A DNA stretch of 64,000 nucleotides, taken from contig JADHTB010000007.1 of assembly GCA_016776605.1 (NCBI GenBank), positions 124,001 to 188,000 of the forward strand, in the 5' to 3' direction. Source of the DNA: Alphaproteobacteria bacterium (GTDB lineage: Bacteria; Pseudomonadota; Alphaproteobacteria; GCA-2731375). This document shows, piece by piece, positions 10,301 to 17,457 of the stretch. The first letter of the stretch is position 1, and each line of letters begins with the position of its first letter. The position numbers and the translations under genes are program-made. The notes under the pieces are model-generated. The model did not search any database, was not told where the DNA came from, and saw only the letters and a list, made by a program, of their open reading frames with translations.

Positions 10301-10462
10301 GCCGTCATGCATCATTGAGACATAGATGATCGGAATGTTGATATCGGGTTTGGATTCCCTGGGAATGGTCAGGTAAGAGCCCAGGCCGGCGATCAACACC
10401 AGAACCAGAATGGACAGGACGCTGCGGGAATGATGGACCGCCGCATCAATGATGGCGTTCAT
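7310..10462 (-). CDS. RND efflux permease (AcrB/MexF-like)
   Basis: 1050-residue inner-membrane resistance-nodulation-division pump with the usual TM1, large periplasmic loop, TM2-7, second loop and TM8-12. The N-terminus IPRESKPDINIPIIYVSM is characteristic of the branch that pairs with short HlyD proteins. The TM4 proton-relay segment reads GMLVDGAIVV, with one Asp rather than the DD of AcrB. TM10 has NNNIVLIDTYARL. The start overlaps the adaptor stop by 4 bp, so both are translated together. No outer-membrane TolC gene is adjacent. The exported compound is unknown. Confidence 0.92.
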   Translation of the reverse strand: MNAIIDAAVHHSRSVLSILVLVLIAGLGSYLTIPRESKPDINIPIIYVSMMHDGISPEDAERLLVRPMEQELRSIEGIKEMRSRAELGNASVLLEFEAGFDADQALLDVRKAIDLVKPELPDETDEPTAHEVNVGLFPVLVVTLAGDVPERTLLRLARDLQDELEALPGVLEADIAGERDEILEVLVDPVRLESYGISQEQLVRTASRNNQLIAAGTMDTGQGSFAIKVPGLFETAKDLLDLPIKVSGNGVVTLADVATVRRTFRDATSYARINGRAGVTLEIKKRLGENVIETIDQVRSLVTARAKSWPAGVQVNFIQDESKNIRRMLDDLQNNVLSAILLVFIVVVAALGLRTAVLVGLAIPASFLFGILVLDGMGLTVNIVVLFALILAVGMLVDGAIVVTEFADRKLAEGLPRKEAYAQAARRMSWPIIASTATTLAAFMPLIFWPGVVGEFMKFLPITLVMTLTGSLLMALIFVPTLGGLVGKASSANQKTLAALAVSESGDVRQLPGMTGLYARILAALIRRPILVVAAAAIILVAVQAAYWSSGKGVEFFPDVEPEQTLVHVHARGNMSTREKDVLVREVEAELMNIAGIRTIYARTGGSARGEDQAQDVIGTIFIEFMDWQERRTSAEITSEIRQRTEHLAGVWVEPREPDFGPPTGKDIQIEFRSRMPERLAPVVAAFRRKLEAMAGILDVEDSRALPGIEWQVKVDRAQAGLFNADILTVGKAVQLVTNGIKVGEYRPDDADEEVEIRVRFPIQYRNVEQLDLLRVETSHGQVPISNFVSRTPQQRSGLLRRSDGQRVLKLQASVAEGLLSDDKINEIRAWMQGQTFDSEVDIRFRGADKDQKEAAAFLQKAFGVALFVMAIILVTQFNSFYHALLILTAVIMSTVGVMAGLIITGQSFGIVMTGIGVIALAGIVVNNNIVLIDTYARLVKSGMDPMEAVVRTGTQRLRPVMLTTITTIFGLLPMVLQVNIDFAAREVSHGAPSTQMWVQLSTAVAFGLTFATLLTLFVTPSLLALGARTSAYLERRRAAKAPLAAQPAE

Positions 10463-11628
10463 GACGCTGGCGCCCCATCGGCCTTGCCGCCGCCGACTTT
10501 GCTGCTGCCGCCATTACCGTCGGTGCCGTCGCCGGAAACTCGGACCCGGTCGCCATGACGAACGAATTCCTGACCGACCACGATCAGTTCCAGATTTTGC
10601 GGCAGACCGGCAATCCACATGCCGTCCACGGCGCTATCAATAATCTGGATCGGGTAGAAACTGACCGTGCCGCCTTTCCCCACGCCGCGCACGCCAACGG
10701 TGCCGCTGTCATCCAGGGTCAGGATGCCCGGGGTAATGAAGTGCGCCAGCATTTGATCGGTGGGGAAACTAAGCCCGGCCGTCGTCCCATGACGCAATTG
10801 ACCACCAGGATTGGGCACTTCCAATTCAACCCGGTAGGTCCGGGTGGCCGCATCCGCGGTGGCGGCGATATAGCCGATTTTACCCTCGACCTTCTGCCCG
10901 GTGACCAGAACGGCGCTGCCCCGGGCGTTCAGCCGCAGGCGGCCGATATCGTTCTCGCTGACCTGGCCCACCACCAGAAAGGGATCCTCATCAACCAGCA
11001 AGGCAATGGGGCTGCCATCCTTGACATAGGCGCCCAGCTCCACTTCGCGGCTGTCAACGATGGCGTCAAAGGGCGCACGGATAACGGTGCGGGCCAATTC
11101 GACATCCATTTTTTTGACCAAGGCCTTGGCCCCATCCAGAAGGGCCGCCGCGGCGGAATACTGGGTTTTCGCGCGATAGCCTTTTTTGCGCAGTTGGTCG
11201 GCTGCCTGGTATTCGATCTCGCGCTGGCGGACCAGGGCCTTGGCTTCCGCCATCCTGGCCGCACGGTCAGCCACATCAATGCGCGCCAGCACATCGCCAC
11301 GGCGGACCCGGCTGCCCTTTTGCACGGCGACCTGAATGATCCGGCCTTTGATTTCAGACATCATCATGACCATGCGCTTGGCCTCGGTATGACCCCGCGA
11401 CGTAACCTCGCGCCAATGGTCCTGAGCTACGGATGGCTTGGTGCGGACGGCGGTCAGGGCGGCTTCCCCCTGTTTGGCGTTTCGTTCGGCGACCGTGGGG
11501 GCCTGACCGGGCGTTGCTTTGCCATTTTCACCATTTTCTTGGCCGCCGCCGCCGCCAAATTGGCCGCTCAACACCCAGCCCAACGCGGCCACGGCGATGA
11601 CGACGGCAAGGAGATAGGATTTACGCAT
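10459..11628 (-). CDS. Periplasmic adaptor (HlyD/MFP) of RND pump
   Basis: 389-residue membrane fusion protein linking the inner-membrane pump to an outer-membrane channel. It has an N-terminal signal or anchor helix (residues 5-25), a Gly-rich linker, a lipoyl-type half domain (KGSRVRRGDVLARIDVADR), a helical hairpin (about 120-180) and the second half domain (TVIRAPFDAIVDSREVELGAYV). The C-terminus ends in a Gly/Asp/Ser-rich low-complexity tail. The gene overlaps the RND permease by 4 bp and begins 14 bp after the PadR-like regulator. Confidence 0.9.
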   Translation of the reverse strand: MRKSYLLAVVIAVAALGWVLSGQFGGGGGQENGENGKATPGQAPTVAERNAKQGEAALTAVRTKPSVAQDHWREVTSRGHTEAKRMVMMMSEIKGRIIQVAVQKGSRVRRGDVLARIDVADRAARMAEAKALVRQREIEYQAADQLRKKGYRAKTQYSAAAALLDGAKALVKKMDVELARTVIRAPFDAIVDSREVELGAYVKDGSPIALLVDEDPFLVVGQVSENDIGRLRLNARGSAVLVTGQKVEGKIGYIAATADAATRTYRVELEVPNPGGQLRHGTTAGLSFPTDQMLAHFITPGILTLDDSGTVGVRGVGKGGTVSFYPIQIIDSAVDGMWIAGLPQNLELIVVGQEFVRHGDRVRVSGDGTDGNGGSSKVGGGKADGAPAS

Positions 11629-11642
11629 GCTACTATTTCCGC

Positions 11643-12194
11643 CTAATCGCCGGCATCGGCGCGGTCGCCATCGACCTGCGCCAGCAGGGCTTCACTCTCC
11701 ACCAGATAACGGTTGTCTTCCAGATAGACTGCCGCCGCCTCGTAAAGCGCCCGGCCATAGCCGGCAACGAAGCGTTGGGCCGCCGTGCCACGGGCCTCCC
11801 TTTCGGACAGTTCGGCGACCTGGCTGTGATGTTCAGCAATACGCCGGTCAATCATTTTGCCAATCTGGCTGGCGGGCAATAGATCGGCGAAACACATGGC
11901 GACCAGGAATTCCGACCGGACCCGGTCGCGCCCCGGCAAATTGTTTAATTCCTGGACCAGGGTCAGGCGGCCATCGACGGTCAGGCTGTAGACTTTTTTA
12001 TCGGGCCGTTTGGCCTGCTGTTCGGTTTCACAACGGACCAGCCCTTCGGTTTGCAGACGGTTCAGGGCCGGATAGATCGATCCGAAAGAGGCGTCATAAA
12101 AATGGCTGAAGATATTTTCCAACCGTTTCTTGATTTCATAGCCCGAAGCATCACCCAGGCTCAACACGCCAAGGCACAAGGTACGTACATCCAT
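11643..12194 (-). CDS. PadR-family transcriptional regulator
   Basis: 183-residue regulator with an N-terminal PadR winged helix (SGYEIKKRLEN, then FGSIYPALNRLQTEGLV) and a C-terminal helical dimerisation region, as in Vir-type PadR proteins. I use the ATG at 12194; a GTG one codon upstream is possible. As first gene of the leftward efflux operon it probably represses the HlyD-RND-MFS genes and itself, and is relieved by a pump substrate. A sigma70-like promoter overlapped by TATATCAA repeats lies directly upstream. Confidence 0.88.
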   Translation of the reverse strand: MDVRTLCLGVLSLGDASGYEIKKRLENIFSHFYDASFGSIYPALNRLQTEGLVRCETEQQAKRPDKKVYSLTVDGRLTLVQELNNLPGRDRVRSEFLVAMCFADLLPASQIGKMIDRRIAEHHSQVAELSEREARGTAAQRFVAGYGRALYEAAAVYLEDNRYLVESEALLAQVDGDRADAGD

Positions 12195-12227
12195 CACACA
12201 CCAATTTTCTCGCTGACCAATACTTTT

Positions 12228-12258
12228 TTGATATAACGAATTGATATATGCATGTCAA
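12228..12258 (-). promoter_or_regulatory. Promoter with candidate PadR operator
   Basis: On the minus strand TTGACA (12258-12253), a 17-bp spacer and TATATC (12235-12230) form a near-consensus promoter about 35 bp before the padR-like start. The octamer TATATCAA occurs twice (12248-12241 and 12235-12228), 13 bp apart, covering the spacer and -10. This placement fits a repressor site for the adjacent PadR protein. The site assignment is inference. Confidence 0.65.
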
Positions 12259-12331
12259 GAGTAGGTAATCAAAGCCGCCCTGACTCTATTAGATCGATTT
12301 TCGATTTTCATCGAGCCGCCGAACCGCCTGC

Positions 12332-13276
12332 TCAGTTGAGCCTAACCAGGATTGCAGGGTCGTTCAGGGCGGTCAATTCGCGGCCCAGAAAGGCGGCGAC
12401 GCTGGTTAGACCCCGGCGGGCGCCGGGCGCCAGGTGCGCTTCAGCTGCGGGGTTATAGTTGGTATTGGTGTTAATATCGTAGGTCCAGGCCCGGCCCGCA
12501 CCATCAACAATGAATTCAATGCCGGCGATCTGAACGTGGTTGTCCGCCAGGAATTGTTCATAGGCCGCGATCAGCGGCGAAGAAAACCCATCGACGATCT
12601 GAAACATCGGCCCCTGGGCGGGATCCACGGCGCAAGCTTCGGCGGGACACAGTTGAAAGCCATCACTGGTATCCACCCGCACGGCGTAAAGAAATTCGCC
12701 GCCGACGAATTCAAGCCGGGTAATAAACGGCAACGGTGCCTGAATATAGTCCTGTAACAACAAAATGCCGTCCACGGGGGGCTCGTAGTCCGGACCGTCA
12801 AGCCAGGCGGTCAATGCCTTCACGTCGTCATGCAGATGCACGCCCAGGCCCTTGCCGCCCCGATTATGCTTGGAGATAAAGGGCCCTGCGAAGGTATGGG
12901 CGGCGGCAATGGCAGCCTCGCGGCCATGGGTGGGGCAAGTGCGCGGGATAGCGATGCCGGCCGTTTGCAGAGCGGCATATTGCGCTACCTTTGACAATTC
13001 CAGGCGAACGGCACGGCTGCCATTGATGACCCGCCGGCCATGGCCCTCCAGCCACTGGATCACCGCATCGCCGTATTCGGGTGCAAAGCGGTGACCGCGG
13101 CTATGGGCCGAGGCGCTCATACGGGAATAGTACACCCCCGTGGGCGGGGCGACAGACATATCGAATTGGCCCTGGGTCAAATCCCAAACCTGATGGGGTA
13201 ACTGCCTTCGGTCCAATTCCGCCAACAGCGGCGCCGTCCATTCGCTGTTCTCGTAAAGAATATGGATGCAGCTCAT
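12332..13276 (-). CDS. RimK/LysX-like ATP-grasp ligase
   Basis: 314-residue protein with an ATP-grasp fold. The glycine-rich ATP loop is KHNRGGKGLGVHLHDD (about residues 137-152), followed by the LLLQDYI strand and the metal-binding end YDINTNTNYNP near residue 275. Relatives add an amino acid or amine to a carboxylate through an acyl phosphate. The N-terminal region (IHILYENSEWTAPLLAELDRR) resembles the preATP-grasp domain of alpha-L-glutamate ligases. It starts 9 bp after the upstream SDR stop and is probably cotranscribed. The substrate is unknown. Confidence 0.8.
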   Translation of the reverse strand: MSCIHILYENSEWTAPLLAELDRRQLPHQVWDLTQGQFDMSVAPPTGVYYSRMSASAHSRGHRFAPEYGDAVIQWLEGHGRRVINGSRAVRLELSKVAQYAALQTAGIAIPRTCPTHGREAAIAAAHTFAGPFISKHNRGGKGLGVHLHDDVKALTAWLDGPDYEPPVDGILLLQDYIQAPLPFITRLEFVGGEFLYAVRVDTSDGFQLCPAEACAVDPAQGPMFQIVDGFSSPLIAAYEQFLADNHVQIAGIEFIVDGAGRAWTYDINTNTNYNPAAEAHLAPGARRGLTSVAAFLGRELTALNDPAILVRLN

Positions 13277-13285
13277 GCCCAGGGT

Positions 13286-14086
13286 CTAACCCACATTGAC
13301 CGAAGTGCCGCCGTCTACGGGCAGCGCCGCGCCGGTGATAAAGCCCGCCTCGTCCGAGGCCAGGAACAGGGCCGCGTTGGCGACGTCCCAGCCCGTGCCC
13401 ATCTTGCCCCTGAGGGGGACCTTGGCATCGCGCCCAGCGGCGACCTCGGCCCGGCTTTTACCCGTGGTCCGGGCCCGGGTATCCACCGCCATGGGCGTAT
13501 CCATTAGACCCGGCAGAATGACATTGGCGCGCACGCCATAGGGGGCGTTCTGTATCGCCAGTTGCTCCGTCAGGGCGATAACGGCTGCCTTGGTAGTTTT
13601 ATAGGCAACCAGGGGATAGGCGGACCAGGCGGCGAGCGACGAGATATTGATGATCACCCCACTGCCCTGCGCCCGCATGCCGGGCAGAACGTGTTTACAG
13701 GCCAACACCATGCCGCGCAGGTTCACCGCGACGCAACGGTCGAAGGCTTCCACGGTAATCTCGGTAATCTCCGCATCACCCCCGGCGATGGAGATGCCGA
13801 CGTTGTTATGCAGAATATCAATGCGGCCATGCTGACCGAGGCATGCCGCCACGGCGGCCTGGATCGCCGTTTCCTCGGTGACATCGGCCTGCAGGGCAAT
13901 CGCCTTGCCGCCTTCGTCCCGGATCATCGCCACCGTCTCCTCGGCCGAGGCCAGATCTCGATCGACCGCAACCACCTGGGCGCCATGGCGGGCGAAGACC
14001 ATGGCCGTGGCCCGGCCGTTACCCATGGTCTCGCCCGGGCTTTGTCCGGCACCGACCACCATCGCAATTCGATCCTGTAAACGCAT
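13286..14086 (-). CDS. Short-chain dehydrogenase/reductase (SDR)
   Basis: 266-residue SDR. I choose the second of two adjacent ATGs, which sits 5 nt from GGAGG. The cofactor loop is VGAGQSPGETMGNGRA, the same extended form as in the SDR at 4198-5025. Other motifs are NNVG (about residue 90), NISS, and a catalytic YKTTK. The C-terminus ALPVDGGTSVNVG is usual. It is the first gene of a two-gene operon with a RimK-like ligase, so its product could be the carboxylate or carbonyl precursor for that ligase. Confidence 0.86.
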   Translation of the reverse strand: MRLQDRIAMVVGAGQSPGETMGNGRATAMVFARHGAQVVAVDRDLASAEETVAMIRDEGGKAIALQADVTEETAIQAAVAACLGQHGRIDILHNNVGISIAGGDAEITEITVEAFDRCVAVNLRGMVLACKHVLPGMRAQGSGVIINISSLAAWSAYPLVAYKTTKAAVIALTEQLAIQNAPYGVRANVILPGLMDTPMAVDTRARTTGKSRAEVAAGRDAKVPLRGKMGTGWDVANAALFLASDEAGFITGAALPVDGGTSVNVG

Positions 14087-14154
14087 CATCGCCTCCCCGG
14101 CTGGTTTAAACTACTATTGCTGGCAACCATTATAGACCAGGAAAAGGAATTGCG

Positions 14155-15000
14155 ATGACCGATCAACCAAAAGTCTTACTGGACGATCTGACCTTCCCCG
14201 AGGGCCCCCGTTGGCATGATGGGCGGCTTTGGTTTTCTGACTTCTACGCCCATGAAGTGGTGGCGGTGGATATCGCGGGCAAACGGGAAACCATTGTCGA
14301 GGTGCCGGGGCAACCTTCGGGCCTGGGCTGGACCCCCGATGGGCGGCTGCTGGTGGTCTCCATGATAGACCGCAAGTTGATGCGGCTGGACCCTGATGGC
14401 CTGGTGGAGGTCGCGGACCTATCGGCCCTGGCCGGGTTCCATTGCAACGACATGGTGGTGGATGGCGATGGCCGCGCCTATGTGGGCAACTTCGGCTACA
14501 ACAGCCACGCTGGCGATCCATTCCAGTTGGCGGATCTGATCCGCGTCGATCCCGACGGCAGCGTATCCGTGGCCGCGGAAGGCCTGGCCTTTCCCAACGG
14601 CGCCGTCATCACACCCGACGGCGGCACGCTGATTATTGGCGAAACCCGTGGCAATGTTCTCTCGGCCTGGGACCGTCACCCTGACGGCTCACTTAGCAAC
14701 CGCCGGGTCTGGGCGGATCTGTCGGGCGGCTATCCCGACGGCATCTGCCTGGATGCGGACGGCGCCGTCTGGGTCGCCGACCCGCGTGGCAAGGAAACCT
14801 ATCGGGTGCTGGAGGGGGGCGAGATTACCGACCGCATCTCCACTGGCAAGATGGGCTCGTTCGCCTGCATGCTGGGAGGGGCGGAACGGCGCACGCTGTT
14901 TATCTGCACCTGCCTGCAATCGGGGCCGGGCACCGCCGAATTACGTTCAGGCCGTATCGAAACCGTGGAGGTTTCAGTCCCCGGCGCCGGCTGGCCATAG
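14155..15000 (+). CDS. SMP-30/gluconolactonase-like beta-propeller hydrolase
   Basis: 281-residue six-bladed propeller of the SMP-30/Gnl family, calcium- or zinc-dependent lactonases. The metal ligands are visible: Glu in FPEGPRW (about residue 18), Asn in HCNDMVVDGDGRAYVGNFG (about residue 99) and Asp in YPDGICLDADG (about residue 198). The ATG has AAAAGGAA upstream. It runs divergently from the SDR-ligase pair. A sugar-acid or other lactone is the likely substrate. Confidence 0.85.
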   Translation: MTDQPKVLLDDLTFPEGPRWHDGRLWFSDFYAHEVVAVDIAGKRETIVEVPGQPSGLGWTPDGRLLVVSMIDRKLMRLDPDGLVEVADLSALAGFHCNDMVVDGDGRAYVGNFGYNSHAGDPFQLADLIRVDPDGSVSVAAEGLAFPNGAVITPDGGTLIIGETRGNVLSAWDRHPDGSLSNRRVWADLSGGYPDGICLDADGAVWVADPRGKETYRVLEGGEITDRISTGKMGSFACMLGGAERRTLFICTCLQSGPGTAELRSGRIETVEVSVPGAGWP

Positions 15001-15156
15001 GAAAAATCCGCCGGGGCTATTGATAAAACAGGGTGCCGTCTTCCAGCTCAGCGGCGGGCAAGGCATCCGAAGCTTCAAAAGACCGGCGGGTGATTTGATC
15101 TGGCGCAAAACCGCCTTCTGACAGCCGCCCCACGGCCCCGTGTGGAACGGATCGCG

Positions 15157-15798
15157 TTAAACGATCTTGGCATTGAACGCGATGCAAATCCGCACACCCG
15201 GACCTTTGAAAGGGGTTACCGAGTGTTCATAGTAGCTTGGGAAAACGACCAGATCACCCGCTTCGGGATTGATCGCATGGGCGGAATGCTGATTGGGTAA
15301 CCGCATGGAGTTGGCGCGCGGCCGCGGGTCAACGAATGAAATGCAGCCATGTGGTTGCCCGGTCGTATTTTTCTGCATAACCTTTGGCATCGTGACGTAA
15401 TAGACACCGGATATGTTGGCATCTGGATGCATGTGCTGGTGATTATAGTCACCCTCGCGCATGATGACGCACCAGCCCCACAATCGCAGGTTTGTCTCTT
15501 CCGGCGGGGCGGCGCACTCGTTGTCGATCAGCGGTCCCGCATAGGCAAGAATGCCGTCGAAGATCATTTGCCGCAGTTCAACGATGGCCTCGTCTTTCCC
15601 CGACAGCAATTGCGTGTCGCTGTGGTAGCCACCAACATTTGACGTACCAACCAGTTTATTGCGTTCCCGCTTTTCCTGCTCAAGCAGGTAGTTGTGCAGC
15701 CGGCCATTCAGGTCGGCCGTGCCGTCATGCCGGCGGCGCATGAAAGTGGTCGGAAAATGATTTGCGATTTCGTCTTTAAACGCGGCTTTCGCGGTCAT
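15157..15798 (-). CDS. 2OG-Fe(II) oxygenase-like protein (TIGR02466-type)
   Basis: 213-residue protein with a double-stranded beta-helix signature: HMHPDANISGVYYV (iron ligands His and Asp near residues 119-122), FPSYYEHSVTPF (distal His) and GVRICIAFN (Arg for 2-oxoglutarate). This matches the small family known as TIGR02466, of unknown substrate, often found in marine bacteria and phages. The gene stands alone between the gluconolactonase-like gene and pssA. Nothing in the region suggests the target. Confidence 0.75.
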   Translation of the reverse strand: MTAKAAFKDEIANHFPTTFMRRRHDGTADLNGRLHNYLLEQEKRERNKLVGTSNVGGYHSDTQLLSGKDEAIVELRQMIFDGILAYAGPLIDNECAAPPEETNLRLWGWCVIMREGDYNHQHMHPDANISGVYYVTMPKVMQKNTTGQPHGCISFVDPRPRANSMRLPNQHSAHAINPEAGDLVVFPSYYEHSVTPFKGPGVRICIAFNAKIV

Positions 15799-15885
15799 GA
15801 TTTGATGGCCCGGCCTGTCAGCTGAAGTTCAATTGGTTCGTACAATGTTACCATTCACGGGGTATGTCCAGATCCCTGGATCATA

Positions 15886-16737
15886 TCAAGATGGCCCTAG
15901 AGCAGTTCCATTGTCGCTGCTTTCAGCGTCGCCGCCTTCCTCATCCAATCCATCGTCCGCCTCAAGCTCCGGGGCCGAATTGTCCTGGGCCGCGGCAAGG
16001 CGTCGTTGCGCCCGGTAGCTGAAGGGTATCGAGGCCAGATACAACGCCCCCAGCACCGACAGCACGAACCAGGGATAGCTGAACAATACGGCCGCGACGA
16101 TGCCAACGACAACCAGCAGGGGCAGCACCAGTTCCCGGCGGATGCGCACCCGTTTGAAGGAATAAGTGGGAATTTGGCTGATCATCATGAAGGCCACCAG
16201 CAGCAGCCAGACGGTCATGAAGATCGGCCCGCGCAGGAGATCGCCCTCAATCTGAAAACTTATGGCCATGGGCAACAGGGCCACGCAGGCGCCCGCCGGT
16301 GCCGCCATGCCAGTGAAGAAATTAGAGGCCCAGAGCGGGCGGTCCGGATTATCCAGCGCGGTGTTGAAGCGGGCCAGCCGAAGGGCGCAACAGGTGCTGT
16401 AAGCCAGACCGGCGATCCAGCCCACACCACCCAGGGCCGTGGTGCTCCACAAATAAATCACCAGCGCCGGGGCCACGCCAAAGGCGATGAAATCAGATAG
16501 AGAGTCCAATTCAGCGCCAAATTTGGTTGCCCCTTTCAACAACCGCGCCATCCGCCCGTCCAGGCCATCCAGAATGCCCGCGATGATGATCGCCGCCACC
16601 GCCAGTTGCCATTGGTCCTGCATGGCAAAACGGATCGCCGACATACCCGCGCACAGCGCCAGGACTGTCAGGATATTGGGGATCAGGCTGTTGACCGGCA
16701 ATCCGCGCAACCGGCGACTGCGCCGTTTTATTTTCAT
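15886..16737 (-). CDS. pssA: CDP-diacylglycerol--serine O-phosphatidyltransferase
   Basis: 283-residue integral membrane enzyme that makes phosphatidylserine from CDP-diacylglycerol and serine. The CDP-alcohol phosphotransferase motif DG(x2)AR(x8)G(x3)D(x3)D is complete ([13 protein letters not shown] then [12 protein letters not shown], residues about 60-90). About eight hydrophobic segments follow, and the acidic C-terminal tail is typical of alphaproteobacterial type II enzymes. It overlaps the end of psd by 4 bp, so the two consecutive steps of phosphatidylethanolamine synthesis are coupled. Confidence 0.94.
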   Translation of the reverse strand: MKIKRRSRRLRGLPVNSLIPNILTVLALCAGMSAIRFAMQDQWQLAVAAIIIAGILDGLDGRMARLLKGATKFGAELDSLSDFIAFGVAPALVIYLWSTTALGGVGWIAGLAYSTCCALRLARFNTALDNPDRPLWASNFFTGMAAPAGACVALLPMAISFQIEGDLLRGPIFMTVWLLLVAFMMISQIPTYSFKRVRIRRELVLPLLVVVGIVAAVLFSYPWFVLSVLGALYLASIPFSYRAQRRLAAAQDNSAPELEADDGLDEEGGDAESSDNGTALGPS

Positions 16738-17426
16738 CGCACCTCTCCCTGCCGCCGCGCTTCATCGCCATCGCAATCGGCCAGCACGGTTTCTCCCGCC
16801 ACCGCGGTCTGTCCCACCACCACCAGGGGCGCCGTACCCTCGTCCAGATAAACGTCCACCCGGCTGCCAAAGCGGATCAACCCAAAGCGCGCGCCCGCAT
16901 GCACCCGCTGCCCCTCGTACAGGCCGCAAACGATCCGCCGCGCCACCAGGCCGGCAATCTGTACGAAAGCGATATCCTGTCCCATCGATGTGGTCATGCG
17001 GATCGCCTGGCGTTCATTGTCCGTCGAGGCCTTGTCCAGCGAGGCATTCAGGAACTTACCCGGCCGATAGGATACCGCCGTGATTTCACCATCGATGGGT
17101 ATGCGGTTTACGTGCACATTGAACACGTTCATGAAAACCGCAATACGCTGGCGGGGTTTGTCACCCATCCCCAATTCTTCCGGCGGCACGGCCATTTCAA
17201 TGGATTGCACCACGCCATCGGCCGGCGAAATGATCAGGCCATCGCGGGTCGGCGTGATGCGGTCCGGATCGCGAAAAAAATAGACGCACCAGCAGGTCAG
17301 CACCACGCCAAGCCAACCCAGCGGATCGGCGATCCAAAACAGGATCATCGTGGCCACGGCGAATATCGCGATGAAGCGATAGCCCTCGCGGTTGATCGGC
17401 ACCATCACAGCCTTCAATGCATCCAT
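16734..17426 (-). CDS. psd: Phosphatidylserine decarboxylase proenzyme
   Basis: 230-residue short-form Psd with N-terminal membrane segments (about residues 18-50). It decarboxylates phosphatidylserine to phosphatidylethanolamine at the inner membrane. The self-cleavage site is FGS in [10 protein letters not shown] near residue 190, where the Ser becomes the pyruvoyl group. [11 protein letters not shown] carries the conserved His. The length and motif fit the Psd-related group paired with pssA. It follows the ABC exporter gene's start region in opposite sense of nothing else and lies 31 bp after that gene's stop. Confidence 0.93.
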   Translation of the reverse strand: MDALKAVMVPINREGYRFIAIFAVATMILFWIADPLGWLGVVLTCWCVYFFRDPDRITPTRDGLIISPADGVVQSIEMAVPPEELGMGDKPRQRIAVFMNVFNVHVNRIPIDGEITAVSYRPGKFLNASLDKASTDNERQAIRMTTSMGQDIAFVQIAGLVARRIVCGLYEGQRVHAGARFGLIRFGSRVDVYLDEGTAPLVVVGQTAVAGETVLADCDGDEARRQGEVR

Positions 17427-17457
17427 TTCGTCATCAATTCCATATTAGCCGTGGTTC

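Noticed and set aside
10555..11646. 363-codon plus-strand open frame
   Set aside because: Antisense to the HlyD-type adaptor gene; no recognisable protein features.
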